Positions 49,824 to 58,630 of a DNA stretch of 64,000 nt are shown here, one piece after another. The notes under the pieces were generated by a model that worked only from the letters and a program-made list of their open reading frames with translations, did not search any database and was not told where the DNA came from. The position numbers and the translations under genes were made by a program. Origin of the DNA: Nocardioides sp. (lineage in GTDB: Bacteria; Actinomycetota; Actinomycetes; Propionibacteriales; Nocardioidaceae); assembly GCF_030150155.1 (NCBI RefSeq), contig NZ_JASLGR010000026.1, forward strand, positions 103,293 to 167,292, read 5' to 3'. Position 1 is the stretch's first letter, and each line of letters starts with the position of its first letter.

Positions 49824-49846
49824 CGATCTCTGGTGAGATCATCGGG

Positions 49847-49920
<74 letters not shown>

Positions 49921-49981
49921 AACTGCTCAGCCGTGTCGGCCTCACAAGCATGTGAGCATAGCGGAGCCAGGTCGCTGACCT

Positions 49982-50932
49982 CTAATTGGCCCGCACTTTC
50001 GGCACCAGGGTCAGCAACGTGGCCTCGGGGCGGCACGCCACCCGCATCCGGATGTACGGGTTCGAGCCCAGGCCCGCCGACACGTGCAGCCACGCCGACC
50101 CCGGGTCGCCGGGCCGCGAATCGGCCGGGTGTCGGCTCAGGCCGCGGGCGCGGGCGGCGTCCAGGTCGCAGTTCGTCGCCAGCGCCAGGCTGTCGCCTCC
50201 GCCGCCGAGCAGCGGGACGCGGACCTGGCCACCGTGGGTGTGGCCGGCGATGATCGCGTCGTACCCGTCGGAGGCGAACTGGTCGAGCACACGCAGGTAC
50301 GGCGCGTGCGTCACGCCCAGCCGCAGATCGGCGGTCGGGTCGGCAGGCCCGGCGACCGCGTCGAGGTCGTCGTACGTCAGGTGGGGGTCGTCGACACCGG
50401 CGAACGCGAGCGCCAGCCCGCCGACGGTGAGCGCCCCGAACCTGTTGGTCAGGTCCAGCCAGCCGTACGACGACAGCCGCCCGACCAGCTCCCCCCACGG
50501 CAACGCCGGGTGATGTGTCGCCCGTCGCCCGTCGTCGGGCAGCAGGTAGCGCAGCGGGTTGCGCATCCCCGGCTCGAAGTAGTCGTTCGAGCCGAGCACG
50601 AAGGCGCCGGGGACCTCCAGCAGTGGCCCGAGCGCATCGACCAGCGGACCGACCGCGTCCCGGTGGGCCAGGTTGTCCCCGGTGTTGATCACCAGGTCGG
50701 GGCGCAGCACCGACAGGCCGGAGAGCCAGGCCAGCTTGGCGGCCTGCGTCGGCACCAGGTGGATGTCGGACAGGTGCAGCACCCGCAGCGGTGTCGCGCC
50801 CTCGGGAAGGGCCGCGACCTCGACCTCACGGAGCGTGTACTGCCGGGCCTCCCACAGGGCGTAGGCGGCGGTTCCGGCTCCGGCCAGGGCGGCCAGTGCC
50901 GCCGTACGGCCGAATATCTGTGCGCTCCCCAT
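49982..50932 (-). CDS. membrane-anchored metallophosphoesterase
   Basis: A 316-residue phosphoesterase with an N-terminal membrane anchor (TAALAALAGAGTAAYALWEA) and the metal motifs LHLSDIHL, NTGDNL, LGSNDYF and IIAGHTHGGQVR. Equivalent in order to Rv3683 beside ponA2 in M. tuberculosis. Substrate unknown; envelope or nucleotide phosphoester hydrolysis is typical. Start ATG 50932. Confidence 0.88.
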   Translation of the reverse strand: MGSAQIFGRTAALAALAGAGTAAYALWEARQYTLREVEVAALPEGATPLRVLHLSDIHLVPTQAAKLAWLSGLSVLRPDLVINTGDNLAHRDAVGPLVDALGPLLEVPGAFVLGSNDYFEPGMRNPLRYLLPDDGRRATHHPALPWGELVGRLSSYGWLDLTNRFGALTVGGLALAFAGVDDPHLTYDDLDAVAGPADPTADLRLGVTHAPYLRVLDQFASDGYDAIIAGHTHGGQVRVPLLGGGGDSLALATNCDLDAARARGLSRHPADSRPGDPGSAWLHVSAGLGSNPYIRMRVACRPEATLLTLVPKVRAN

Positions 50933-50958
50933 GCCTCCAGGCTGCCACAATGGGGTGC

Positions 50959-51417
50959 ATGAGCCTCAAGGAAACCATCCGCGCCGACCTCACGACCGCC
51001 ATCAAGGCCCGTGACGAGGTCCGCTCCTCGACCCTTCGGATGGTGCTCTCGGCGATCACGAACGCCGAGGTCGCCGGCAAGGAGGCCAAGGTGCTCACCG
51101 ACGACGAGGTGCTCACCGTGCTGACGTCGGAGGCGAAGAAGCGCCGCGAGGCGGCCGTCGCCTTCGAGGACGGCGGTCGTGCCGAGAGCGCCGCCAAGGA
51201 GCGCGCCGAGGCCGCGGTGATCGCCGACTACCTGCCCGAGCAGCTCACCGAGGACGAGATCGCCGCCCTCGTCGCCGCCACCATCGCCGACCTCGGTGTC
51301 GCGGGCGACGGGATGAAGGCGATGGGTCGCGTGATGGGCGCCCTCCAGCCGAAGATCAAGGGACGCGCCGACGGCGGTGTGGTGTCGGCCCAGGTGAAGG
51401 CCGCGCTCGGGGCCTGA
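50959..51417 (+). CDS. GatB/YqeY-domain protein
   Basis: A 152-residue helical protein with the YqeY pattern: LKETIRADLTTAIKARDEVR, TLRMVLSAITNAEV, and YLPEQLTEDEIAALV. The fold resembles the tRNA-binding tail of GatB amidotransferase subunits; function is not established. A leaderless -10 box (CACAAT) ends seven bases before ATG 50959. Confidence 0.92.
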   Translation: MSLKETIRADLTTAIKARDEVRSSTLRMVLSAITNAEVAGKEAKVLTDDEVLTVLTSEAKKRREAAVAFEDGGRAESAAKERAEAAVIADYLPEQLTEDEIAALVAATIADLGVAGDGMKAMGRVMGALQPKIKGRADGGVVSAQVKAALGA

Positions 51418-51421
51418 CGCC

Positions 51422-51793
51422 GTGCTCCGGCGTGCGGTGCTGGCGGGTGTCCTGGTGGCGATCGTCGTCGGGGCCATGATCCTCGGCTGGGGTCAGACGC
51501 TCGATCGCTGCACGACGGGCTCCAACGAGACCTACGGCTGCCTGGGGCTGGCCGTGGTCGCCGTCGTCGCCGGCCCGGTCCTGGCGGTGATCGCGGTGAC
51601 CATCGTGGTCGCGATGGTGGCGCGCGGGGGTGTCCGCCATGCCCTGCTGTGCGCGCTGGCCAGCATCGTCGGAGCGTACGGCGTGTGCACCCTGCTCGCT
51701 CAGGTGATGCCGACGCTCAGCTTCGTGCTCGGCGCCGTGATCGTCGGGCTGATCAGCTTCGGTTGGGTGCTCGGCGTCCCAGGCAAGCGGTAG
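51422..51793 (+). CDS. small membrane protein
   Basis: A 123-residue protein with about four hydrophobic segments (VLAGVLVAIVVGAMILGW, GLAVVAVVAGPVLAVIAVTIVVAMV, ALLCALASIVGAYGVCTLLA, SFVLGAVIVGLISFGWVLG). It begins four bases after the YqeY stop, so likely co-transcribed. No family recognised. Confidence 0.7.
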   Translation: MLRRAVLAGVLVAIVVGAMILGWGQTLDRCTTGSNETYGCLGLAVVAVVAGPVLAVIAVTIVVAMVARGGVRHALLCALASIVGAYGVCTLLAQVMPTLSFVLGAVIVGLISFGWVLGVPGKR

Positions 51794-51830
51794 GGGCAGC
51801 CGGAGCGGAGATCCCGGGGGTGGCTAGCGG

Positions 51831-54083
51831 TCAGTGACCGTTGCCGCCCCCGTTGCCATTCCCATTGCCGTTCCCGTTGCCACGGCCCTTGTTGTTGCCG
51901 CCGCCGTTGTTCTTCTTCTTGTCGTTCTTCTTGGCGGGGGTGGCCGACTTCACCACCGGCTGGGAGAGGATCTTGATGTTCTTGAGCATGTCCGGTGTCG
52001 CGGGCTGCATCGAGGCCGGCGGGGCGGTGAAGTTCTCGGGCTGGAGGCTGTTCTGGATCGGGTGCATGGCGTCGGCCCACATCGGTCCGGCGAAGCCGGA
52101 GCCGTTCGTGGCGTGAGCGGTCGTGCCGGCGATGGAGACGCCGCCTAGTGGGATGGGTGTCCCGGACGAGTTCGCGCCCGCGATCATGGCGGCGGTGGCG
52201 ATCTGCGGGGTGTAGCCCATGAACCACACCGACTTGGCGCTCTGGGTCGTTCCGGTCTTGCCCGCCGACGGGATGACCGTGCCGTTGGATGTCTGCAGGT
52301 TGGTGTGGCCAAGGTTGTAACCGAAGCCGCCCGGCTCCTGGACGCCGCGCAGGACGTCGTTGACCCCGTCGGCGACGTCGTTGGGCAGCACCTGGGTGCA
52401 GCTCGTCGGGTACTTCTTGATCGTGTTGCCGGCCGAGTCGAGGATCGCGGTGACCGGACGGGCGTCGCAGTGCAGGCCACGCGCCGCGAAGGTCGCGTAG
52501 GCCCCGGCCATCTCCAGCGGGGAGACGTCGACGACGCCGAGGGTGAACGACGGCTGGCGCTCGTGGGTCGGGTCGGTGAGGAAGAGCCCCATCGACTTGG
52601 CGAGCTTGAACGGCTCGCACACGCCGGTGACCTGCTCGAGCTGGGCGAAGAAGGTGTTCACCGACAGCCGCGTGCCGGTGTAGAGGGTCATCCGGTCGCT
52701 GGTCGTCGAGTTGCCGACCTTCCACTCGCCGCCGAAGGCGGGCGAACCCGGGCAGTTGGCATAGGCACTCTGCGGGAACGTCATCGGCGACGGCGAGTTG
52801 ATCGACGTGTTCAGGCCGACCCCGTCGCGCAGGGCCACGGCCAGCGTGAACGCCTTGAACGTCGAGCCGGCCTGGAAGCCGTTGGCGTCGCCGTACTCCT
52901 TGGGGACCGTGTAGTTGAGGTAGGTCTGGCCCTTCTTCTTGTTCGAGCCCATCGGGCGCGACTGGGCCAGGGCGAGGACGTTGCCGGTGCCCGGCTCGAC
53001 CTCGGCGATCGCGCCGAGAGCCTGGTCGGTGGCGTAGACGTGCGCGGCGACCGACTTGTCGGCGGCACGCTGGTTGTCCAGGTTGAGGGTGGTCTTGATC
53101 GTCAGGCCGCCGGAGTTGAGCAGCTTGCGGCGGTCCTCGACGGTCTGGCCGAGCGCCGGGTCGGCGAGCAGACGACGCAGCACGTAGTCACAGAAGAACG
53201 GCGCGCTGGAGTTCACGCAGCCGTTGCGCGCCTTCTGTACGTCGAGCCCGAGCGGTGCCTTCTTCGCTGTGGCGGCATCGGCGGCACTGATCACGTTGAG
53301 CTGCGCCATCCGGTCCAGCACGACGTTGCGTCGCGCGATCGCGCGGTCGGGTGCGTTCGTCGGGTCGTAGCCGGTCGGGTTCTTCACCAGTCCGGCCAGC
53401 ACTGCCGCCTGGGTGAGGGTGATCTTGTCGGAGTTGACGTTGAAGTAGTGCTTGGCCGCGGCCTGGATGCCGTACGCGCCGTCACCGAAGTAGGCGGTGT
53501 TGAGGTAGCGCTCCAGGATCCAGTCCTTGGAGTGGGCCTGCTCCAGCGCGATCGCGTAGCGCAGCTCCTTGATCTTGCGCGAGTAGGAGTCGGCGGTGAC
53601 CTCCTTGCGCTCGGCGTCGGTCTTCGCCTGGCCGAGCAGGGTCAGCTTCACCAGCTGCTGGGTGATCGACGAGCCGCCCTGGACGGTGCCGCTGTTGGCC
53701 TGGTTGGTGATGAAGGCACGCAGCGTGCCCTTCAGGTCGAGCGCACCGTGCTGGTAGAAGCGGTAGTCCTCGATGGACACGATCGCCTGGACCATCGTGC
53801 GCGAGATCTGGTTGAGCGGTCGGGTGATGCGGTTCTCGTCGTACAGCGTCGTGATCACGCGCCCCTCGGCGTCGACGATCTTGGAACGCTGCGAGAGTTC
53901 ACCGGTCTCCAGCTCGGTGGGGAGCTGTCCGATCCCTCGTGCGACGTTGCGCGCACCGATCCCGGCGACCCCTGCAAGAGGGATCGCCAACAGGGCGACC
54001 ACGACGCCGAGCACGACGGCGACGGCTGCCATCACTCCGAGTCGGGTCAGGACCAAGTCACGTGCACCGGCTGTCCTCGACAT
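51831..54083 (-). CDS. bifunctional penicillin-binding protein (class A, PonA2-like)
   Basis: A 750-residue peptidoglycan synthase with an N-terminal membrane segment. The glycosyltransferase domain has EDYRFYQHGALDLKGTLRA and GGSSITQQLVK; the transpeptidase has the STFK nucleophile (AGSTFKAF), SVN and KTGTT. The extreme C-terminus is an unusual Gly/Asn repeat (GNGNGNGNGGGNG). Its place beside the WhiB4-like gene and metallophosphoesterase matches ponA2 (Rv3682). Start ATG 54083 with leaderless TACCCT seven bases upstream. Confidence 0.9.
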   Translation of the reverse strand: MSRTAGARDLVLTRLGVMAAVAVVLGVVVALLAIPLAGVAGIGARNVARGIGQLPTELETGELSQRSKIVDAEGRVITTLYDENRITRPLNQISRTMVQAIVSIEDYRFYQHGALDLKGTLRAFITNQANSGTVQGGSSITQQLVKLTLLGQAKTDAERKEVTADSYSRKIKELRYAIALEQAHSKDWILERYLNTAYFGDGAYGIQAAAKHYFNVNSDKITLTQAAVLAGLVKNPTGYDPTNAPDRAIARRNVVLDRMAQLNVISAADAATAKKAPLGLDVQKARNGCVNSSAPFFCDYVLRRLLADPALGQTVEDRRKLLNSGGLTIKTTLNLDNQRAADKSVAAHVYATDQALGAIAEVEPGTGNVLALAQSRPMGSNKKKGQTYLNYTVPKEYGDANGFQAGSTFKAFTLAVALRDGVGLNTSINSPSPMTFPQSAYANCPGSPAFGGEWKVGNSTTSDRMTLYTGTRLSVNTFFAQLEQVTGVCEPFKLAKSMGLFLTDPTHERQPSFTLGVVDVSPLEMAGAYATFAARGLHCDARPVTAILDSAGNTIKKYPTSCTQVLPNDVADGVNDVLRGVQEPGGFGYNLGHTNLQTSNGTVIPSAGKTGTTQSAKSVWFMGYTPQIATAAMIAGANSSGTPIPLGGVSIAGTTAHATNGSGFAGPMWADAMHPIQNSLQPENFTAPPASMQPATPDMLKNIKILSQPVVKSATPAKKNDKKKNNGGGNNKGRGNGNGNGNGNGGGNGH

Positions 54084-54264
54084 GCGCCCAAGGGTACGTG
54101 ACGCCCGTGAGGGACTAGGAGGCATAGCCCGAACGGACTAGGCAACTTGGGGCTTATGGGACTTTCTGCACGTTGTCACTGTCCGTTTAACTTTCACACT
54201 GGGGACAGCCTTCACCATCCCCTCGGGACCGGGGTGGGGGCTTTGATTGGGTAAGGACGAGATC

Positions 54265-54588
54265 ATGTGGGTTGAAGAATGGGCCCTGAGAGCTGCGTGC
54301 AGATCCAGTGAGCCTGACCTGCTGTTCGTCAAAGGCGCGGAGCAGAACAAGGCCAAGCAGGTCTGCACCACGTGCCCGGTTCGATCGGAGTGCCTCGCGG
54401 AGGCGCTGGACAACCAGATCGAGTGGGGCGTCTGGGGTGGGATGACCGAGCGCGAGCGCCGGGCACTCCTGAAGCGGAAGCCGAACGCGTCGTGGCGCGC
54501 GGTGCTCGAGACCGCGCGGCAGAGTGGCTCGCCGGTCACCACCGCGCCCGAGCTGCATGCCGAGCTGCAGGCCGAGCTCCAGGACTGA
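54265..54588 (+). CDS. WhiB-family [4Fe-4S] regulator, WhiB4/WblA type
   Basis: A 107-residue iron-sulfur regulator. Cluster cysteines are in ALRAACRSS and CTTCPVRSEC, followed by GVWGGMTERERRALLKR. The segment LLFVKGAEQNKAKQ and order next to ponA2 and the ArsA-like genes identify the WhiB4/WblA subtype, which senses oxygen or nitric oxide and controls redox defence and development. ATG 54265 follows AAGGACGAG. Confidence 0.92.
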   Translation: MWVEEWALRAACRSSEPDLLFVKGAEQNKAKQVCTTCPVRSECLAEALDNQIEWGVWGGMTERERRALLKRKPNASWRAVLETARQSGSPVTTAPELHAELQAELQD

Positions 54589-54608
54589 CGTCCCCCGTCG
54601 GCCCGACC

Positions 54609-55769
54609 TCACCCCTGGGTCAGGAGCTCCCCGACCTCGCGCAGTCCGCCGAGGTCGTGCACGTCGGCGGCCAGCGCCGGCACCACCGTGATCGGCACCT
54701 GCGGGTGTGCCGCACTGAATCGATCGGTGAGCTGACGCTCCCGGGCGACCCGGATCGCCCGATCCGCGTGCAGGCGCAGCAGCCCCGCGGTGAGTCCGTG
54801 GTCCTCGGCCGTCGAGCGCTCCAGCTGCTCGGCCCCGGCCAGCGCCACCGCAGGGCTCAGGTCCCCGGCCGGTGAGGTGGTCGCCCGGTTGACGATCAGG
54901 CCGGCCAGCGGCATCCGATCCCCGCTGAGTCGTTCGACGAAGTACGCCGCCTCCCGGAGCGCGTCGGGCTCGGGAGCCGCGACCACCAGGAACGCCGTCC
55001 CGCGTGCCTGGAGGAGCGCATAGGTCTGCTGGGCCCGCTGCCGGAACCCGCCGAAGACCGTGTCGAGGGCGGCGACGAACGTCTGCAGGTCGGTGAGGAA
55101 CTGGCCGCCGAGGATCTTCGACAGCGCGCCGGTGATCATCCCGACGCCCGCGCTCATCAGCCGCGCCGGACCCTTCGCGGGCAGCAGCAGCGTCTTGATC
55201 AGGCGCCCGTCCAGGAAGCTGGAGAGCCGGTCGGGGGCGTCGAGGAAGTCCAGGGCGCTCCGGCTCGGCGGAGTGTCGACCACGATCAGGTCGTAGTCGC
55301 CCTGGCGGTGCAGCTGTCCGAGCTTCTCCATCGCCATGTACTCCTGGGTTCCGGCGAACGAGCTCGACAAGGCGATGTAGAACGGGTTGGACAAGATCGC
55401 GGCCGCCTTCTCCGGGGTGGCCTGGGAGAGCACGACCTCGTCGAAGGTCCGCTTCATGTCGAGCATCATCGCGTCCAGGGACCCGCTGCCGTCGACACCC
55501 TGGACCGGCCGGGGGGTGTTGTCGAGCTGGTCGATCCCCATCGACTGGGCGAGCCGGCGGGCCGGATCGATGGTGAGGACGACGACCTTGCGGCCGCGCT
55601 CGGCGGCCCGCAGCGCCAACGCCGCACTGGTGGTGGTCTTGCCGACCCCGCCCGACCCGCAGCACACGATGATCGAGGTGGAGCGGTCGTCGATCAGGGC
55701 ATCGACGTCTAGGTCCGGTGCCTGGGAGGGCTTGTGGGCCAGGGGCCCCACCCGCAGCCTGCCGCTCAT
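54609..55769 (-). CDS. ArsA/Get3-like ATPase, second of pair
   Basis: A 386-residue deviant-Walker ATPase: CCGSGGVGKTTTSAALALRAAERG, then LTIDPARRLAQSMG and VVDTPPSRSALDFLD. Corresponds to one of the Rv3679/Rv3680 pair, cytosolic ATPases linked in mycobacteria to glycerol and nitric oxide/formaldehyde tolerance. ATG 55769 overlaps the first ATPase stop (ATGA), suggesting a heteromer. It converges on the whiB gene with 20 bases between. Confidence 0.88.
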   Translation of the reverse strand: MSGRLRVGPLAHKPSQAPDLDVDALIDDRSTSIIVCCGSGGVGKTTTSAALALRAAERGRKVVVLTIDPARRLAQSMGIDQLDNTPRPVQGVDGSGSLDAMMLDMKRTFDEVVLSQATPEKAAAILSNPFYIALSSSFAGTQEYMAMEKLGQLHRQGDYDLIVVDTPPSRSALDFLDAPDRLSSFLDGRLIKTLLLPAKGPARLMSAGVGMITGALSKILGGQFLTDLQTFVAALDTVFGGFRQRAQQTYALLQARGTAFLVVAAPEPDALREAAYFVERLSGDRMPLAGLIVNRATTSPAGDLSPAVALAGAEQLERSTAEDHGLTAGLLRLHADRAIRVARERQLTDRFSAAHPQVPITVVPALAADVHDLGGLREVGELLTQG

Positions 55770-56803
55770 CGGGCGGCCCCGGCGTCGGTCATGCCCTGCT
55801 CCACCAGCAGGGCGGCGAGCTCGTAGAGCCCGCCGAGGTCCACCCCGCCCGCCAGCCGGGGCAGCTCGTACGTCGCCACGTCGACGTCGGCGATGCGGGA
55901 GCGTTGCGTCTCCTCGACCGCCCGGCGCTCCGCATGGTCGGCCGCGTCGGTGAGCAGGCCGTCGATCAGCTCCGTCGACGGCTCGATCCCGACCAGCTCG
56001 AGGTCCTGCTCGATCCGCGAGGTGTCCAGGGTGCTGGCCAGGGCCGCCTCGAGCTCGTCGGCGTCGAGGTCGCGGGGGCGGACCTGGTTGACGATCATGC
56101 TGCCGACCGGCAGCCGTGCCGAGCGCAGCTCGGCGATCCCGTCGATGGTCTCCTGGACCGGCATCTCCTCCAGCAGGGTGACCAGGTGGACGGCGGTCCG
56201 CGGGGAGCGGAACAGGGTCATCATGGTGTCGGCCTGGTGCTTGATCGGGCCCGCCTTGGCCAGCCCGGCGACCTGGTCGCTGACGTTGAGGAACTGGGTG
56301 ATCCTGCCGGTCGGGGGAGCGTCCAGCACGACGGCGTCGTAGTGCCGTGCGCCCTTGTTGCGGCTGTTGCGCTCGACGGCCTCGAAGACCTTGCCGGTGA
56401 GCAGCACGTCGCGCACGCCCGGGGCGACGGTGGTGGCGAACTCGACCACGCCGAAGCGGTCCAGCGCCTTCCCGGCGCGGCCGAGCTTGTAGTACATCGC
56501 CAGATACTCCAGCAGTGCTGCCTCGGCCTCGATGTGCAGGGCGTACACGCTGCCGGGGCGTCGGGTCGGGGCGCCCGCGGGGTCGGGCAGGGTCAGGCCC
56601 GTGGCGATTCGGGTCTCGGCGTACGGGAGAGGATCGACGTCGAACATCCGGGCGATCCCCTGGCGTCCCTCGACCTCGCACAGCAGGACGTTCCGGCCGT
56701 CGCTGGCCAGGGCCAGCGCGAGTGCGGCGGCGACCGTGGACTTGCCGGTGCCACCCTTGCCGGAGACGACATGCAGACGCACGGAGGCCTGCGGAGACGT
56801 CAT
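55766..56803 (-). CDS. ArsA/Get3-like ATPase, first of pair
   Basis: A 345-residue ATPase with VVSGKGGTGKSTVAAALALALASDG and LDAPPTGRITQFLNVSDQ. It has the same fold as its neighbour but the standard GKGGxGKS loop. The two genes are translationally coupled, and 17 bases separate this gene from the preceding NTF2-like gene, forming one operon. Confidence 0.88.
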   Translation of the reverse strand: MTSPQASVRLHVVSGKGGTGKSTVAAALALALASDGRNVLLCEVEGRQGIARMFDVDPLPYAETRIATGLTLPDPAGAPTRRPGSVYALHIEAEAALLEYLAMYYKLGRAGKALDRFGVVEFATTVAPGVRDVLLTGKVFEAVERNSRNKGARHYDAVVLDAPPTGRITQFLNVSDQVAGLAKAGPIKHQADTMMTLFRSPRTAVHLVTLLEEMPVQETIDGIAELRSARLPVGSMIVNQVRPRDLDADELEAALASTLDTSRIEQDLELVGIEPSTELIDGLLTDAADHAERRAVEETQRSRIADVDVATYELPRLAGGVDLGGLYELAALLVEQGMTDAGAAR

Positions 56804-56820
56804 GATGCGCAGCCTACTTC

Positions 56821-57309
56821 TCAGGCGTCGGCGTGGGTGTGGGTTCCGGGGCCGCCCACCTTCGCACTGGGCAGGTCGGCCAGCGACCAGGTCAGCTCGT
56901 AGGTGCGGGCGTAGCCGGTGTGGGCGATCCGCCAGCCGTCCGCGGTGCGCCGGTAGCGGTCCTCGTAGAACGCCGCCCCCTCGAGGATGAAGTCGAACGC
57001 CGGCACGATCACCTTGTCCTGGAGGTACCAGCGCCCGGTCGCGAGATCGGGGTCGTCGGGGTCGAGGGTGATCTCGGGGTGGTGGACCTGGTGGAGGGTG
57101 ATGATGCCGTCGACCAGATGCTCGCGCATGTAGGCCACCAGGGCGCTCGGGTCGGCGAAGGCCAGGCCGTTGTAGTCCCCGGTGGCCTCAGCGGTGAAGC
57201 AGTCGGCGAACCCGTCCCACTGCTTGGTGTCGAGCAGCCGGACATAGCGGTACTTGAGCTGCTCGATCGCCCGGGTGTCATCGGCCGGATCTAGAACACG
57301 TTCCTGCAT
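56821..57309 (-). CDS. SnoaL/NTF2-like protein
   Basis: A 162-residue cone-fold protein of the SnoaL-4/nuclear transport factor 2 superfamily (IEQLKYRYVRLLDTKQWDGF, TGRWYLQDKVIVPAFDF). Members are isomerases, dehydratases or binding proteins; no specific activity can be assigned. Start ATG 57309, leaderless TACAGT seven bases upstream. First gene before the two ATPases. Confidence 0.85.
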   Translation of the reverse strand: MQERVLDPADDTRAIEQLKYRYVRLLDTKQWDGFADCFTAEATGDYNGLAFADPSALVAYMREHLVDGIITLHQVHHPEITLDPDDPDLATGRWYLQDKVIVPAFDFILEGAAFYEDRYRRTADGWRIAHTGYARTYELTWSLADLPSAKVGGPGTHTHADA

Positions 57310-57332
57310 AGGGACGACTGTAGGGTTCAGGC
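57310..57332. promoter_or_regulatory. divergent leaderless promoters in 23 bases
   Basis: Reverse TACAGT (57317-57322) and forward TAGGGT (57321-57326) overlap by two bases, each six or seven bases from a start codon (57309 and 57333). The two genes cannot be initiated at the same moment. Confidence 0.6.
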
Positions 57333-57500
57333 ATGACCACATGGGAGTACCAGGTCGCCCCGATTCTCAACCACGTCGCTGGGCAGATCCTCAACAACTT
57401 CGGCGCTGACGGCTGGGAGCTCGTCACGATCGTGACTACTGACTCCGGCAACGGCGCCACTCAGTCCGTCGGCTACTTCAAGCGACCGGTGACCGCATGA
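57333..57500 (+). CDS. 55-residue DUF4177-like protein
   Basis: The product begins MTTWEYQVAPILNHVAGQIL, then NNFGADGWELVTIV and ends GYFKRPVTA. The WEYQ...GWELV pattern is that of DUF4177 proteins. The stop overlaps the RidA start (ATGA), and the leaderless promoter supports the start. Function unknown. Confidence 0.85.
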   Translation: MTTWEYQVAPILNHVAGQILNNFGADGWELVTIVTTDSGNGATQSVGYFKRPVTA

Positions 57501-57952
57501 GCACCGTCGAGTCGCGCCTGGCCGAGCTCGGTCTGACCGTCCCGGAGGTCGTTCCTCCGGTCGCCGCCTATGTGCCGGCCAAGCGGGTCGGCAACCTGAT
57601 CTACACCTCCGGCCAGCTCCCGATGCGCGACGGCGCCCTGCTCGCCACCGGCAAGCTGGGCGACGGCGTCTCCGTCGAGGTGGCGACCGAGGCCGCCCAG
57701 CAGTGCGCCCTCAACGCCATCGCCGCAGTCAAGGCTCTGATCGGCGACCTCGAGCAGGTCAAGCAGGTCGTGAAGGTCGTCGGCTTCGTCGCCTCCACCC
57801 CCGACTTCACCGGCCAGCCCGCCGTGATCAACGGTGCCTCCGAGCTGCTGGCCGCGGCCTTCGCCGACGGCGCGCACGCCCGCTCGGCCGTCGGTGTCCC
57901 GGTGCTGCCGCTGGACGCGTCGGTCGAGGTCGAGATCATCGTCGAGGTCTGA
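57497..57952 (+). CDS. RidA-family enamine/imine deaminase-like protein
   Basis: A 151-residue YjgF/RidA protein (VPAKRVGNLIYTSGQLPMRDG, QCALNAIAAVKALIGDL, RSAVGVPVLPLDASVEVEI). RidA proteins hydrolyse reactive enamines. The usual catalytic Arg is in ARSAVGV. Matches Rv3678c in the conserved gene order. Confidence 0.9.
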   Translation: MSTVESRLAELGLTVPEVVPPVAAYVPAKRVGNLIYTSGQLPMRDGALLATGKLGDGVSVEVATEAAQQCALNAIAAVKALIGDLEQVKQVVKVVGFVASTPDFTGQPAVINGASELLAAAFADGAHARSAVGVPVLPLDASVEVEIIVEV

Positions 57953-57958
57953 GACCTG

Positions 57959-58630
57959 ATGACGTCGTCGGAGCAGCAGCGCGTCCCGGTCGAGCCGCGC
58001 GATGCGGCCACGGTGCTGCTGCTGCGTCCTGGCACCACCGCGCCGTTCGAAGTCTTCGTGATGGTGCGGCGCCAGTCGATGGCGTTCGCTGCAGGCGTCG
58101 TCGCCTTCCCGGGCGGCGGCGTCTCCGCCGAGGACTCGTCCCCGGTCGCCCCGGAGTGGGTCTCGCGTCTGGGTGTGACGTCGCCGGCGCAGGCCGCCGG
58201 CGTGGTCGGCGCCGCGGTGCGCGAGCTCGCCGAGGAGACCGGGGTCGTCGTCCCGGTCTCCGGCCTCGGGCTGTGGGACGCGTGGACCACGCCCGTCGAC
58301 GTGCCGAAGCGCTACCGGACCTGGTTCTTCACCGCGGTCCTGCCCGAAGGCCAGGAGGCCCTCGAGCTGTCCACCGAGTCGTCCTCGGTCGCCTGGGTCT
58401 CGCCGACCGACGCGCTCGACCGCGCCGACAGTCGCGAGTGGTCGCTGATGCCGCCGACGTACTCGGCCCTGCTGCGGCTGGCGACCTACACCTCGGTCGA
58501 GGACGTGATGGCCGCGACCGCCGCTGCCGGGGTCGAGATGTTCACCCCGATCGTCACCGACGACGGCGTACGGCTGCCGGCCTGGGCCAGTGAGCTGGCC
58601 GCGGCACGTCCCGGAGCACGCTGGACATGA
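57959..58630 (+). CDS. Nudix hydrolase
   Basis: A 223-residue Nudix protein. FPGGGVSAED starts the box and AAVRELAEETGVV completes it; the insertion between the halves is the pattern of NUDT19/RNPP-like members rather than MutT. It could hydrolyse CoA derivatives or nucleoside diphosphate-linked compounds. Stop overlaps the MBL start. Confidence 0.85.
   Translation: MTSSEQQRVPVEPRDAATVLLLRPGTTAPFEVFVMVRRQSMAFAAGVVAFPGGGVSAEDSSPVAPEWVSRLGVTSPAQAAGVVGAAVRELAEETGVVVPVSGLGLWDAWTTPVDVPKRYRTWFFTAVLPEGQEALELSTESSSVAWVSPTDALDRADSREWSLMPPTYSALLRLATYTSVEDVMAATAAAGVEMFTPIVTDDGVRLPAWASELAAARPGARWT

Noticed and set aside
54138..54542. Reverse frame opposite the WhiB gene
   Set aside because: WhiB motifs are unambiguous on the forward strand; the reverse frame is a shadow.
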